Positions 1 to 14,584 of a DNA stretch of 64,000 nt are shown here, in pieces. The stretch covers positions 17,140,736-17,204,735 of the forward strand of contig OW387142.1 of NCBI GenBank assembly GCA_936440205.1, in the 5' to 3' direction. This DNA is from Lepidonotus clava (taxonomy: Eukaryota; Annelida; Polychaeta; Phyllodocida; Polynoidae). The notes below the pieces were generated by a model. The model searched no databases. It was given only the letters and a program-made list of their open reading frames with translations, and was not told the origin of the DNA. Positions within the stretch are counted from its first letter, which is position 1, and each line of letters opens with the position of its first letter. Both the position numbers and the translations under genes were made by a program.

Positions 1-734
1 TTTTGTTTGTTAAGATTCTATGCCATGTGCAAAACGCTTGTATCATGTCTGAAGTTGGATTTAGGGCCTATCATATAAAGGCAAATTCCAGTACGTACCC
101 ACTGTAAAGGGTTCATACTCTTAATAATTATAAATGTAGGCCTATATGCAATTGGTCGCTGTTCACTCAAACCTTCTTTTTTTTTTATTTCCATGACGTG
201 CACAGACTCTGTCAAATGTCTATTCATAGTATTGATAATTCTTTTAAAGTGAGCAATTCAATATGTAATGTTAAGAGCTATTGTACAACTATTATTCCCT
301 ACTGTGTTAAGTGAAATCAATGTTCATAAAATGAAAGAACGTTAATCAAGGGTCTAATGGTTGCAAGTCTGTAATCTAACACGTTACTATAGTGTTCTTC
401 TGTTGTATGACATTTTGAATCTTTGTGTCGGAAGTATGCATGTGTTAAGAGTTAATAACCTCTCCTTGGTCTTTCAGAATAACGCTGAATAACCCTTTAT
501 GAAAATGAAAGACTGGCATTTCAATTAATTCTAAAAGGCTCAACAAGGTCACAAGTAGGCCTTTCCGATTCAATGTGAGAGGGTTAAGGGAATGAAATAT
601 TCTGAATAGGAATAAAAGTAGGATTTAGATCAAACTTGAATGATGGCATTTGGGATAAAATGCACAGTACACACTTTTATCCTCCTTCCTGCAGAAACTA
701 AGTATATAATTTATTCTCTTGTGCTATCTTGTTG
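1..734. other. AT-rich intergenic DNA, no gene seen
   Basis: No coding-like frame with splice signals or a promoter was found here. The only open frames are short and of low complexity. One TAGGCCTA octamer lies at 137-144. Confidence 0.5.
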
Positions 735-736
735 TA

Positions 737-1711
737 GTGGGGTCTGTTAACAACATTTTCGTTAAGGAGTGGATAAAAGCACCAAATTTTGCATGAGGCA
801 CCTCTGAGGCATAACTATTAAATCTAGAAGGGGAGCCACCTTGAAATACCAAAATGAAATTTTGACAAATTTTGTATGTTTTTAGCATTTGAAATTTAAG
901 GTATTCAATGAAAACTTTTGGCTAGCTTCGATTAGACCTATTGTATAGATTCGAAAGGTAAATAATTGAATTCCCTGTCCTATAATCTACCAATTTGGAC
1001 AATAGCAATGTATTTCTAGGCATTTCAGAAGCTGAGCTGAAGATTATTTCAATAAAAGTCGGCCATATTGGATTTTAGGTCCCTGTCCAGATTATATTGA
1101 TATTTCAAGGTGGCTCCCCTTTTAAATTAAATGAAGGGGTCCCAGGGGATCATCATACCAAATGAAATCAAGAAATCTTGTGGCAAAAGAGTAAAGTCTA
1201 TGTCCTTTCTTTTGAATTACTTTGGAATCGAGCGGTCATTATCAAATGTATCATGCTAATGAATTCAGCCATTTTGAAATTTATGGTATTGTATTGGATG
1301 AATATCATATTTATTGAGCCCTCTAGGATATTTACAACTGATATTGGAACCATTTCCCCTAGCCTTATGCCTTAGTGGCTAAAAATCATAATATTATTCA
1401 AAATGGGTCAGCCATCTTGGATTTAGGATTTATGTATTGACTTGAAACATAAATGAATTCCCTGACCCATAATCCCTCAATTTTGACACCAACCATGTCT
1501 CTTTAGTCTTTTTAGAAGCTGAGATATAAGAATTTTTATAGTAAAAGTCGGCCATATTGGTTTTTGGGCCCCGCCATCCATCCTATTGATATTTCAACAT
1601 GGCTCCCCTTCCAGATTTGATAGTTATGCCTCAGAGGTGCCTCATACCAAATTTGGTGCTTTTATCCACCGCGTAACGATTACTAAAAAATATGACCTCA
1701 ACAGACCCCAC
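737..1711. mobile_element. TA-flanked foldback DNA transposon, family A copy 1 (non-autonomous)
   Basis: The ends are inverted: the left begins GTGGGGTCTGTTAAC and the right closes with the reverse complement of GTGGGGTCTGTTGAG. A TA dinucleotide lies on each side (735-736 and 1712-1713), as expected for a TA target-site duplication of Tc1/mariner-type elements. The inverted similarity runs about 100 bp inwards: the GATAAAAGCACCAAATTT and GGGGAGCCACC blocks recur inverted near 1605-1670. Inside, two diverged modules of about 400 bp each (around 970-1125 and 1450-1620) share the same block order and both end in GGCTCCCCTT. No transposase frame is present, so it must have moved in trans. Copies 2 and 3 are at 21692-21951 and 31686-32796. 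Confidence 0.85.
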
Positions 1712-1713
1712 TA

Positions 1714-4700
1714 TTGTACTTCTTCACTGTAGCGGCAGATTACTTTTATAAATTCATGTGTTCACAATAAATCTTCAAACTTCAGCTTTGTTATTTATTT
1801 TACCAACAATGGCTAATTTTGCACTATGACTAAGAAGGTAATTAAGAGAAATAAGGTTTTGGTATTTCTTTTTTGAGGTAATTTTACTAAGCTGATTATT
1901 GGGTGACTGGGAGAATCGACTGATTCCTACCGTCACCTGTAAGTATAGTACATTGGAATGTGCATGTTTGTTATGAGTCAGAGCTAAAATCGGCCGAGTC
2001 TTCTAGTAGAGTCGGCCGATTTTGCACCAGTGAATTGGCCGATTCAGGTAAAAATCGCCAAGTGGGTATGGGGCTTAAGATAGACCATGTGAAATGGTTG
2101 CCTCTTGAGTAGTTGACCGGTCCAGTCCTCTCAATCTTCCCATCACTTTGCTCATCAAGTGGTTTATCTTCAAGTAGTTTACCCTGGGAGGGTTTATTGA
2201 TAATATAGTTTTCCAATGGCAAATCACAACTAGCTTGCTCCCAATCCAAATCATTATACATATTGTTTCAGCTGCATAAGTGAATAACCACACAACACAC
2301 TTATTTTGCTAGTTAATGAACCAGACTGAAATCCCTTTAGTTCTAAGATTCAGAGGTAGTACATAAAAGCTACAGATGTCCCTTGCTGGCTTGGAGCGCA
2401 GACACTGTGAGCAGGTGATTCAATCCATCTCTTCAGGTGCGCTGCATGGTGCCCTTACTGTAATGTACTGGGCTTTTGCCTTTTGATGTTATACCAAACC
2501 TATTCTTCCAAGTCTTGACAGGACTCAATGTGGTTATGATACTGCTGTTTACTAGTCTGAGATGTAAGACAGTTTGTCAGTATGTACAGGTAAATATAGG
2601 AACCTGTAGTATACAAACGATACGGTATATCAGTACACTTACTTCTTGACCAATGCTTAGGTCTCAACCACACCTACATACTTCTGTTGTAGGACATAAT
2701 TTAATTAATGAAATCTTTTTTCAATTCATACATCTGACCATATTCATCTAATGGAGATGAACATAGGAAGTAATTTTACTTAGATTTATTTATGACCAGA
2801 CGAGGAGAAAGGGTACTTCGTGCAGGATTTGATGTTATGTCTATAGACCCATGCTCTAAGAAAGGTTGACTTTTTCATCGTTTTACAGCCATTTATGAAG
2901 CATGTAAATCACACCACAGGAAATTTAGATTCATTCTTTGGATACCTGAAGTTGTAGAAGACATTATTGTCTAGCTTTTTAGTGGTTATACAACATTATA
3001 GTCCAATTTTTAATGATTTGATGCTCAAAAGACCTTTCATTTTATCACATTTACAACTGAATCCTATGTAAATCCCCATAGAGAATCTCTGAAATCATAG
3101 ATTTTTGCACTTTTTGACCATTTTGAATTTTTAAAGATTTAGCTGTAAAATTATACATAATATATACATAAATATACATAACAGCCACTAACATTATACA
3201 TCATTGTAATCTTCAAGTAAAGACAGATATGCCTAATAAATTTATTTTCACATATCACAAACATTACATTCTTTCTATAGGGCCTCAAATCAGATTGCAT
3301 GACTTGATAGTAAAAGTTTTTTGTTTTTTTCCCACTTTGGTTCCAAATAGAACGTTTTCATTCTATGATATATTTTACAAAACAAGTCTGGATGGATTGC
3401 CCAACTCATTCTGAAACCTATGGTATATGAAGTAAAACTGTAGCTGGTTTACCTAGAAAGTTACGGTTGTTTGAAAAAAAAGCCTTTTTCCATAACTTTT
3501 AAAGTCACCCTTTCTTGGTGCATACCAAACGAATTGTGACTTCCTCAAGATACTTTGGTCACACTGCATGGAGATGAGGAAACGCTGTACCATCTACTGC
3601 TTACTTAGACATCATAAATAGTATCTTGTTATGAAAATCATAGAGGACATAATCCAAAACACTCCTTTTCTAATCACTTTTGATCTAATTAATATGATAT
3701 TTTAATTCAGTTTTTAATTAGATGATCCAAGGGTAACGATTTCTCATAATTTTATGTGATTTCTTTTATGTAAATTTCATGAAAATGACTTTCCATGGCA
3801 CTCAATTGGAATGATTCATTAATTTCTTGTAACAGAAACGTTCAAATACCATTCCAAATAAAGAAATATTTAATTTCAATGGAATGTTTTGAATGTCACG
3901 GTTGGATTCTACACTAAAAACTTTTCTGACACACAGTTTTCACTATCTTTACAAAGTGTGCCCATGTCTTTTAATTATTGGTCCGAGAGTATCAAATACA
4001 GAAACCTCGGAGGTTCCTTGCCCTCGGTCGCTCACATTTGATTTTCTTCTCACATTAATCTGATTAAAGGTTGACCTACGTTCATCTCCTTTAGTTGATC
4101 AGGGTAATAGATCTGAATTGAGAAGGATTTTTATAAGTAACGGTGATCTGTATTCATATGATTGCATATCCACAATAGAAGTATATTGAATATGTTACCC
4201 CATCCACGAGGGAGGTAAGGCATATTGCATTGCTCATATCATATATTGCTCATATTTTATAGCACCGCCTATTGGAATAACCATACTCAGATACCACCTG
4301 AGCTACACCTAGTATCGTAGTTAGTATCCCACCATAAAACAGATTTTCTGGTTTGTAGATGCACACTACTGATGATGCCTAACACACAGAACCTACAAAC
4401 AAAATCTACTGCTAAAAATCAGTACCCTTACGTGAATGTACAGAATAATGAATACCCATTTTTCTTGTAATCCTTAGACACCATGTTAATACAAATTCAT
4501 ATAGTTTTTTTTAAAAAAGAAAATCATGGAAGGTCAGAGGTCAAGGGTGACCCCTTGACCCTTAGACCTACAGATTACATTCATATCATTGCAAATTTTA
4601 TTATTTACCAGTGGAGCTTGCTTTTAGAAAATGTAACTGAATATAGTAAGATCAAAGCTGTAGAAATACAAACCATATACATGTACAAGAGGTCAGTAAA

Positions 4701-5144
4701 TTGAGAACACGGTCGGTGCTGCACGGAGATATTGTTTCCCCATAAGACACAAGCCAAGGTAATGTAAATCCCTTCGCCTCGGTCAAGGAAAACAATAACT
4801 CTTAAGCAGGTCTGTGTCCAAATCCTTTTTCGTTCACCTAAGTCCCGTTTGCATTTATAAGATCTTATAGTCCCAAGTGTTATTCTCATTTTGAATGACA
4901 TAACCGGAATGAGCATATATCTTATGTACTGCATTATGCAATATTGAACAGTTATGATTGTATAATGCACATGTAGATTTTGTATTAGATATTACTTGAA
5001 TGGTGAGAGAGCAAAAGAAGTAGAATGCAAACAATTTTGGGCACGCGGAAAATGTCTTTTTCTGGTACATAATCATATCATATGTGAAGATAAGGAAACG
5101 TCAAAGACAGCTCACTGTTTCCTTTTTTTCTTTCCTTTTATTTG
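1714..5144. other. Intergenic DNA, no firm gene
   Basis: Mostly AT-rich sequence without paired splice signals. On the minus strand, 1971-2261 holds a 96-codon ATG frame whose composition looks protein-like (rich in D, E, S and P). It lacks a convincing acceptor or donor, and its 3' end overlaps the palindrome at 1986-2023, so I do not call it a gene. Confidence 0.4.
1986..2023. repeat. 12-bp-arm palindrome (TCGGCCGATTTT)
   Basis: Perfect inverted arms AAAATCGGCCGA (1986-1997) and TCGGCCGATTTT (2012-2023) enclose a 14-nt loop. Variants of the same motif recur just after it (AATTGGCCGATTC, AAAAATCGCC) up to about 2060, so this is a small cluster of related motifs. Confidence 0.8.
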
Positions 5145-5146
5145 TG

Positions 5147-5164
5147 GAGGGGGTGGGGGGGGGG
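5147..5164 (+). repeat. G-rich homopolymer tract
   Basis: A near-continuous guanine run broken by a single T. Similar G or C tracts occur near 40750, 48520 and 48610. Such tracts are common sites of sequencing error and length polymorphism. Confidence 0.8.
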
Positions 5165-8100
5165 CTCCTGTTTATTTACCAAGGTCGTCGGTCTACTAGT
5201 TCTGTAACGATTCCTCGATTTGATAATTGACTCAAACATGCCAAATGTCAATAAAACTAAGTTGAAGTGCCTGTAGAATTTTGTTGAAAATTGGCTATTA
5301 TATCTAGTAATCCGTGTTTCAGTCACATTAGACGGTGAAACTGGCTCTGGTGATAAACAAAAAAGCAGACGGGCACAATTACCACAAACAACTAGAAATA
5401 GGAGAAAAAGCTACGTCAACAACAGCAGGCATGCTGACCTAAACAAATGTTCGACGGAATGCACGCCACTGACGACTTGCACATGTCATGCAGTGGCTCT
5501 GCATGTAGCAATTCATGATTATACATTGGAATGAAACATACTAAAATTGTTAGGTTCAGCTGCAGACATTTCATAGCGCACGTGTAATTCCGGTTTTCTT
5601 AATCTTTTACATATGAAAACGGAATGATTCTTCACCTTTTTTTTCGAATGTTACATATTATGTTTTGTCGCAGAACGGATATATTGCAATTAGAATAATG
5701 GAAATTCTTGTTATTCTTAGACTGGTAAATATTCCAGGATATTACTGTACCTTTCGGGTCGATATTAGATTCCCTGTAGCAGAAGCGCCGGCTTAAGAAA
5801 TACGAATTGCTATTCTGAATGTCAATTATTGTCTTTGTTACAGATAATGAGTAATCAGGATGTGTCATTGTGCGTAAATTGTGCGATGAAAGTGAAAATA
5901 AATCAGTCACCTGACAATTGTTTTGGAAGGATAATTATAGTATTGTCTAGAGGTTAGAAGTTAATCTTGCCAATTAAAAACTTTTTTTATTTCCATTGAT
6001 CATGGCTAATACCTCACACTCTACTTCATCAGGATGATTATCGCTCTGTTAATCTTTTTACATGTCCTCGGCTGCTATGAATTAAAGCACTATAGCGGGG
6101 GAAATACTACATACATAAATATTGCATTCAGCATTAATTCAATAGTTCCATTCAAATCTGTTTGCAATTTAAAATGCATACTATTAAATCTATTCCCTGC
6201 GTATTCCCAATACCGCACATATTCCAAACATTTAAAAATGGTTAGAAACAACCGTAGAAACGCGTCACGAACCAATGGCGGAAAGCATGCTAAGAAATGA
6301 GATGTTCAGCAAAGGTCAACCACGTCAGTTCAACTTTTAGTTCCAACTTAACGAGGATGCTCCCAGTCTGGAGACGAACTGAGCAGATAGAATTACAACT
6401 CTTTATTAGTTGTCCTAACGTCTTAAACATTTCTCTAGGGAATTGAGGATTGGGCCAATCTTTGCAGACGGCAGCATTGATTTACATTGCGGTTCCCATG
6501 AGGTTTGGAATCAGATGTCTGGATACTTTTTCATATGAGAGACAGGGTTTCTCTCTGACCAGTCGGCTTGGTGTTCCTCTTACACCTTCAGTATTTCCTG
6601 TCATACATTTTAAATGACTAGCATCCCTAGGTACCTCACACACTGTGAAGTTATATGCACCAAGGGGTCCATCAGTCGAAGAACTCCTATCTAGTGATTA
6701 AGAAATCTGTCCTTTTACTTTGGAAGGAGAAACGTTGGTGGCAGTTGGGTTCTTGTGGGATTAGGCCATTTCTCTCATACTTTATCTTACAACTACATGA
6801 AAAACTTACTTGTAAGATGTAGCTCCGAAATTTAAAAAAAAAAGAAAAAGAAAATCTTTGGCGCCTTTCATTAAGATCTTAAATGTAATCTTTAAAGAAA
6901 TCCGACCCCCAATCCCCTCCCATCCCCCTATGGGCATTCCATTTGTACAGGAACGTATGCACAGTAAACAAATTCAGACCCCGTCCCCCACTAATGCGTA
7001 CGTTTTTAATGGAAAAACTCATGTCTATTGGTACTCAGTTCACAAGACAGTTAACACTGACTTTGTTACAAATAGACACATCACATGGACGTACAGACCT
7101 GAATCCTCTGAAATAAAGACAACTCTAAACATTTTCTTCAGATATCTTTCTTCAGTCCAGTGCCAACCTTATATACATTCAGTGCACAAAGTCAATTCGG
7201 AAGTTGCCCACGCCTATACCACGGACCAGAGTCCCTTAACTCGCAGCCGTCACTATAATCAGGGCCAGATAAACAAGCTTCTAACCTGCTGGCACTTGGA
7301 ATTGGTGCCTAGGCCAGCATTGGTCTCCTCCTCTTTCACTTTCTGTCCCCCTGCCTCTCACCTGTCCAACCCTGACCTTCTCATTTAACGGTAAACAGTG
7401 CCTGCAGAACGCATGGGAAGTGTTAGGTTAGGAGATGGAGGAGCCTGAAAGGTAGTCGGTCACGACCCCAGGGACAACCTGAAAAAATCTAACACAATTC
7501 TTGAAGGTTTTTGTCCCCTCTCTAAACCGTGTTTAACATTTATCATTCAAAATAATTATTATCTCTCTATGCTGTAGTGTTATATATACCACACACACTT
7601 ATCTTAGGGTATCAGACCCCAAAATATTACTATATACTGTCAATAAAGTACAAAAAAAGACATGTTCTAAAATAAAATTAAACGACAAATACTGGTTTCT
7701 AGATCTTCCCGTCATGATACAGTCAAATAAAAATTGGATATTGTTTCGTTATTCTTATGTATCTGCAAATATCTATGTCACTTTTAATATGAACGTTCTT
7801 TACATTTGCTAAGACTGTTACATCTATAAAAGTCTTTCGGATGTTCATTTTCTTCTATGTGAATCGTCTAAGTTAATCAGAGAGCAAACAGAGACCTATC
7901 AGCACTAAGTAGTATTTTAGCCCCCAATGGTCAAGGGTCGGCCATTCCTATACTGAGCCCAAGTCAGGGTATTTTATCTGTTTATCTCCATGGTGACAAC
8001 CAACAGAAAATCCCAAGTGGCTGTGAGCCAGGTAATTTTATATTAGCAATATTTCACCAGGACAAGCTCTTCAGGTCTTCTGAGATATGGTTACATTTTG

Positions 8101-11100
8101 AAGTGGGAAAACGTCCAGTTGAAAGTACTCTGCTGACAGGCCGTAGGCGTTACCCCTGATTTCATGGGACTGCTAATGCTGTTTCATCCAACATTACCAA
8201 CCCGGTAAAACGTTAACAGAAGGCTTTGGCCTGTCGTCCTTATCAAATCATCTATCATTAATAATGCTTTTTCTTCGTCCAATGAGGGCCATGTTGGCCA
8301 TCTAGGAGTCTAATAACTCGAAGTCTATCTGCACATAGCCAGATAAAACCTGGAAAAAAGGATACAAAAAAGTCAATAAAAAGGATTAAAAAGATGTCTC
8401 TAGCCGGGAAGCAGGAGCAGATCTCAGTAATAAGTACCAGGCTTCTCTCCACATGGCATCTGGGCCAGCCGCAAATTCCCCACAACAACGTTACTCCTGA
8501 CGAGATGGGTGATGGAAACCTTCATGATCGTGGGAATTTACTTATCAAGGAAGGGGATGTTTTATATCATCGACGTGATAGAGTCATGTGGAGCCATGAG
8601 AAATCAATATAGGCCTTACAAGTCATGTCGTCGAAATATGACTTATACTTTTTGTTAGTTACAATTGAAATAGTAAAAGCTGTATAGTGTCTTAAGACAT
8701 AAACGTAAAATAAGCCGATGGGTCATGAAAACCTAATTTGTTTGCATTTGCTTTTGTATATTTGCACATGGCGTGACTACATTGCGTTGGGTGCAGACAC
8801 ACTTTTACAGTTGTTTTTAGTATTTTGGGAACTTTCTGCCAACGTGTAGGGCTTTAACTCCACAGCAGGTCACAGCCGGTCCTGTTTACGACCACACACC
8901 TGTCGGCACTTTGTGCCCATGGCAACACCATCTTCTTTTGAACTGCTTTTAGGTTAACTGATAATGACCCTAAAGACCGTTTTGCCACTTAAGTTACGCC
9001 GAGTGATGTGCCAATTGGTGATCTGCTGATGTTAGAAAACGAGATAGATAAGTAAAGTATGGATCTGTTACTTAGTCAACTGGGACAATTGCCGGAAGTC
9101 ATTTTGTATTAATGCTATTGTTTTCTTTATCTATATCATCACCTCATTTAGTTGACCGCTGATGTTTTCTTGTTATGTGAACACATTTATTTCATAGCCA
9201 CGTGCCAAAAATAATCTAAAATAATCTGAAACATTTTAATTCCGAATATCAATAATGTCGATTATAATTCGATAAAGATGTTTGAGGTTAAAATTTGGCT
9301 TAAATTCTGAGAAATAATGATTTTCTACTGAGCACTAATGTGGCCCCTAGTCCATTTTAGGAGGTGAGACGCCATCTGCAAAACGTCTATAGGCCTACAC
9401 GTATATTGGGAACAGTGAATCACCCCAGACATTAACCAATCACCAGGACCACAATCAATCACAGGGACCGCAATCAATCACAGGGCTTTATGTCGCTGGC
9501 TCTGATTTACCACCTACAAACTACCAATTCTTTTCCGAGTCAAAAAGAACCAGGAGACATTAAGGTCCCAGTTAGGGTAGATAAAGAAATAAAAACTTCA
9601 TAGACTATGAATAGTATTTGCAAAAGAGACGCCATGTATCGACAACGCATGCTAATGTAACCAACAAAACAGCTAGAGCACTTTAAACGCCTTGGCAACC
9701 CTTCATTAAAAAGCCATAAAATAAACACTTTAAATGTAGAGTGTGAACACTAACGACCGCAATTCACACAAAGGGGAACTTTCTCTGATGCAAATTCAGT
9801 GAAGCAGATCTATAGCTGAATCTCCATTACATGCTAATCAATTCACTGCCAGACCAGCAGAGATATCTAAAGCAGTACCATTAAGTATGAATATTTATAT
9901 CTGATGTTTGGTGGGGGGTGTAACCAAAGTAGGAAGCCAGATACTAGATGTTTAACGCAGTTATGAAAGAACTTGATAATAGCTGAATGCAAAGTCGTTC
10001 GAGAATTATTAGAACATGCTATAATCACATAGTTTCATACTCACTTGAGGATCGTTTGGAGAATACAAATAGAAAACTATTTCAGTTTTATTCATTCTAT
10101 TCAGTATTGGGTAATTGGACCGAAATGTCAATGGAGCTAATCCTTCTTTATAATGTGCATTTCAGAGGAATTTAACTAATTGAGATTCCGCACTTGATTT
10201 TCCAGACCAGCACCTCAATGTTAGCAGTCAGACATTGTGGATGGTGACAGCAAGTTCTTCAGAAAGGCTTCTCTGGCAAATAACCGTGTATTTGATCAAT
10301 ATTGGTTATCTGAGCTTCTTTAACAAGGCAGGAAATTGGACCCAGAGCTTCCTTTCTTTTTGCAAGACAATAACTAAAGCTTTTTATGCGTCTGGCTAGG
10401 ATGCCTGCCAATTAAAAGATATATTTCGATGTAAATTAATCTTGGTCTCTTCTATGGTAACAGCTCATAACCATTTGTATTGGGAGCAGACTGTGCCAAG
10501 CATACAAAAAAGAGTGACTTCAGATGAGTGAGATCAATGTAATTGATCCAGCGAATGATTTAAGCCATTTGTGTGCAAATCATTATGTTGATTGCCCAAC
10601 CGAGTTGTAAACATCTCCATCTAACTTGTATCATATGTACAGGCAGATTGAAATATGGGATGAATATATATGTTTACAGGCTTGTATTCTTATTTGGTTG
10701 ATTGCAATCTGAAGATAAAACATGATGAATGTTCAATCTGTGCATCCGTACGATCATTGATATTGTTTTTGATACCAGAAGAAGGATACACTGAACTATA
10801 GTGGGGTTTATGTACTAGCTCAACGATAAGTTATTGTAGAGTTTAGCTCTTAGTAGGTGGTAAATAAGTATGGTTTTGATCTCATTTTGATCTCTGTTCC
10901 TTAATCATTCATTCCCATAGTTCAGTTGAACAAATGGCAATAATCACAATTGAGAGGATTTACTTTATAGGATCCAAGGTATGACAGTTATTGCATCATC
11001 CAAGTAATCTCAACAGGTGGTAAATATTTCACTCCATACAGTGACATCAGAGTCCTTATACAATCGCTAAGATGGTCATTTCCGATTTGAATCCACAACA

Positions 11101-14100
11101 GAATACATGCTTATCAAGATCCATTCACACTGTAGACCTTGCAAAAAGACTACAATGCTTGCTCTGCCCTATAGGTCAGAACCAGCAGCTTACTGCATCG
11201 GTATCTTGAAGCACCCAGGCGCATGCTTCAGCTGTACTTATATGGAATGGTTTGAGATTACCTCACCCACCAAGAATAGACAATGCCCCTTTCTATACAT
11301 TACACAGTCATGACACAGTTGGTTTTCTGTACATACTGATTCTGTACATAACTCATGCAGTATTATTCTTTGAGCGAATGTAATGTTATCCGTATGTGGC
11401 CTACTTCTGGTAACAAAAAACAAACCAAAATTTTACTTGGATAGCTAAAATAATATAGAAATATCTCAAATAGGTAGGCACATTTTACGAGTTTATTAGT
11501 CTCCTAGATTCGCTAACCATTTGGGATATAATAATTATGTTTGTTCAGTTGAAGGATTTGCTGAACGACATATGTAGTCCAAAGTAACAATAGACATTGG
11601 GCAAATGACATCACATTAAACAGAATTATCTTTCATCTCATTCTTTATCTAAGGCAAATTCATTTTGAAAGTAGCCTTGGAAACCATCAAAACATGATTT
11701 AATGGTAAAGTTTGCTTTGCATGTTTACGTCATCATAATATAAAGGCATCAAAAACACAGATTAAAGCCTCCCTTTATTTCTGTTCAGCCCTGGCATATC
11801 ATCAGTTATCTGAGCTGTAGGGCGTATCCCTGCTCAGGGAGGGTGTTTGCTCTTATCCACATCGTCAGTTCCACCTTGTATAACTTAGTGCTGTGTCAAT
11901 AGCCCACCGTCTGAACCCCATACGCAGGCAAATACCTTTTTATACCAAACACAGGGAATAGAGCATCTGGACATGGAGCAGAAAAACTGGATAACAGGGT
12001 TCTGTCGCGTTTTTAGATTGCCCTATTATTTCGCCCCGTATACATACCAACCATCACAAGATCAATCTTCTTTCTGATGTGGCTTTCAGGGGATTTACCT
12101 TTTCTGTGCAAATAGTACAATGGTTTGCTGGTAAACACATAGGCGCAAAGCTTGTTTGATCTGTGTCCCTAAGGTACAACAGATACACCTTTTATCAAAA
12201 TGAAACGTGCGTTATAGTGAACGTGGGCATAATTGGCTGTTATGCTTATGTCAACCCACATCAGCAATGGATGTACACTAGAGGGATGGGTGACATTTGT
12301 CGTCATTTATTAGCCATGCAGAATTTACCACTTGTTTTATCATGATTGATGGATGCAAAGAGGTCATTCGTCATTTCCTGTTATTTTTTATACATATACT
12401 TGGCCTTTATACCATACTATTTTCCCTATTTTTCATGACATTAGATCCCATGAAATATTTCAGTTCTAAGATCTGTTTTCGAAAACTCACCTCTATAGAC
12501 AACCCATTTGTTTCGAATCTAATGGGTTTTGAAAACCACACAATATCTTGTTTATATTGAGAGTTATGAAATAAGTTTTTCAGAAGATCTATGTGCCACC
12601 CTTTTTGAGAGCATGGGTTATGAATATTATTCAACCTCTTAGGGAGTGAGCAAAGTTCTTCTCTTTCAAGGTATGAACCTATGCAATGTCATGTCTTTCA
12701 TATCATAATCGAGTAAATTTTATCTGGTTGCGTCGCCAGTCTCATAAATTTCAATATCATTTGGGATTGACATTGGAATTGTTAAATTCCGATTGATTGC
12801 ACAATAGCTTGCGCTCATCAAAAGGGCTGACACTTGATTGCGTTACCTATTTAATATTAGTAATGACAACAGACGTTTGATAAACAGTTTTCATGATATT
12901 TCATGAATTATGGGTTTCTGCTTTCATATTCACTCCTCATTACAATGATTCTACGAAATTATACTTTATATTCGTCATATTATTCTTTGAATCTTCTTTT
13001 TATCCCAGGTTATACATTGACCTATAGAAAACATAATTTCATCTGCGGTCTCTCACAGCGACGAATGAGATGATTATGAATAATGATGTGAACATACCGG
13101 TTAACACTGTTTTGTACTTGTTGACGTCAGTCAAGCTCAATCTGAGGGGGAGTGCCTTAACTGGTGTTCAGGGGTGACAGGCAGCGGTTTTATTACGTGA
13201 GGGTCCCCCTTGATCCCTTTTGTACAAACACTCTATAGAGTCATCCCGCTCGTTTGTGTGACACCATCAAAGTCACCCCTCTTTGATAACAGATAAAATC
13301 TGCATAGAAATGCACAGAGATTATAGCCCCAGCTTATATGGTGACATTTGAGAACAGACAAGCTCAGAAATCTCGCGGTCTTTTCATGTTGCACAGAGTG
13401 GCCATTATGTATGCTTAGCATTGTGGAAAACACTAATGCAAGATGAACTCACTAAGAGTTATTCCTTAGAAACGTTTAATGAAATGCATTTATCCAAGTC
13501 TAACAGCTAATGGAGGTCTAGTCTTTGAATTTCTTATGGTCGAAATAACCAATCAGGCAGCCCTGACTGCTCCATTAAAAGTTTTTCAAAACTCTAGTCT
13601 TTAAACTGTACCATATTATACAAAATACATATGTCCCTTCTGCACAATATTGTACCTTACTCAGAAAGTGCTCACACAGCAGAAAAGTCTGAACAGAAAA
13701 GAATCACCAGTAACAGAATCATTCTGATGCAAACCAATGATATCAATTCTGTCTATAAAGTAAGGCGATATGAGGTGGACAATTTCAATATGAACAGACT
13801 AATGGAGAAGAGACTCACGACTCACGAATATTGAAATCGATTAACGGTGCAATTCATTAAAATAAATAAAAGGTTCTTGAACCTACCAAAATCGTTGTAT
13901 AATATGACACTCAGTACAATCAACTCTTATGCAAATATTTTGAAAGTTAGATAACATCAGTTCACAGCGCGTTTAGAATATTCACTGGATTGTGGAATGA
14001 ATTGAGAAATTTATGTAAAATCAGGCAGATATTGTATCTCAGGATTTGACTGAAACGAATGAATAATTCAACTTTTGTAACCTTGGAAATGCCAGTCATT

Positions 14101-14584
14101 AGATCTAAATACATTAAGAATGGTGACAAAATGGTTGTAAGTTTGAATTGTGTGTTTGCTGTTAAAGATGTTTATCTCTTTTATATTATTCAAAGTACTG
14201 TTGCTAAGACTGCGCGTCGTCTAGCATGCTTCAATGCTTTTCCGACTATGAACTATGATTTTATGAAATAAACATGAATACAATGCAAGGGGAAAACTAC
14301 AGAACCACAGCTTAGTGAAATAGTGAGACAGATAATGAAAATTAAAAGAACATTTGCGTTCCCCATGGCCAGTGGGGAGTAGAGCATAATCCCTCCCAGA
14401 TTACTTCCATAACTCTGATTTTAATGTCGTTTTGACTGTATTGAATAACCGCTATGTACCGTGGCCATGTCTTTCACGTGATTTTGCGCTTTATGAAAAT
14501 GCGTCGATCATACTTTACGATTTCGGTTTAAATAATCATTAAACACAAAAAATGGTTCCAGAGAGACTATTTATGTCACTCGTA
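5165..14584. other. 9.4 kb gene-poor stretch
   Basis: No supported gene. The long plus-strand frame at 6858-7388 has no splice context and runs through low-complexity start sequence. A weak 72-codon frame at 8394-8612 is listed separately. Three diverged copies of an 18-19 bp unit (around CAATCACAGGGACC) lie near 9435-9487. Blocks around 7200-7480, 7920-8180 and 10200-10620 have a more even base composition than their surroundings and could be conserved non-coding DNA, which only an alignment to relatives could show. Confidence 0.4.
8394..8612 (+). CDS. Possible small ORF, 72 aa, unknown
   Basis: An ATG frame with A at -3 and protein-like composition (begins MSLAGKQEQI, ends RVMWSHEKSI, stop TAG). 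It has no known motif, signal peptide or membrane segment. An overlapping open frame exists on the other strand (8258-8488), which weakens the case. It could be one exon of an unrecognised gene, conserved non-coding DNA or chance. Confidence 0.15.
   Translation: MSLAGKQEQISVISTRLLSTWHLGQPQIPHNNVTPDEMGDGNLHDRGNLLIKEGDVLYHRRDRVMWSHEKSI

Noticed and set aside
1971-2261. 96-codon minus-strand frame with protein-like composition
   Set aside because: Overlaps a palindromic motif cluster and has an in-frame stop just upstream without a usable acceptor.
6858-7388. 176-codon plus-strand open frame
   Set aside because: The start lies beside an A-rich low-complexity tract, the product has no domain-like pattern, and there is no promoter or splice support.
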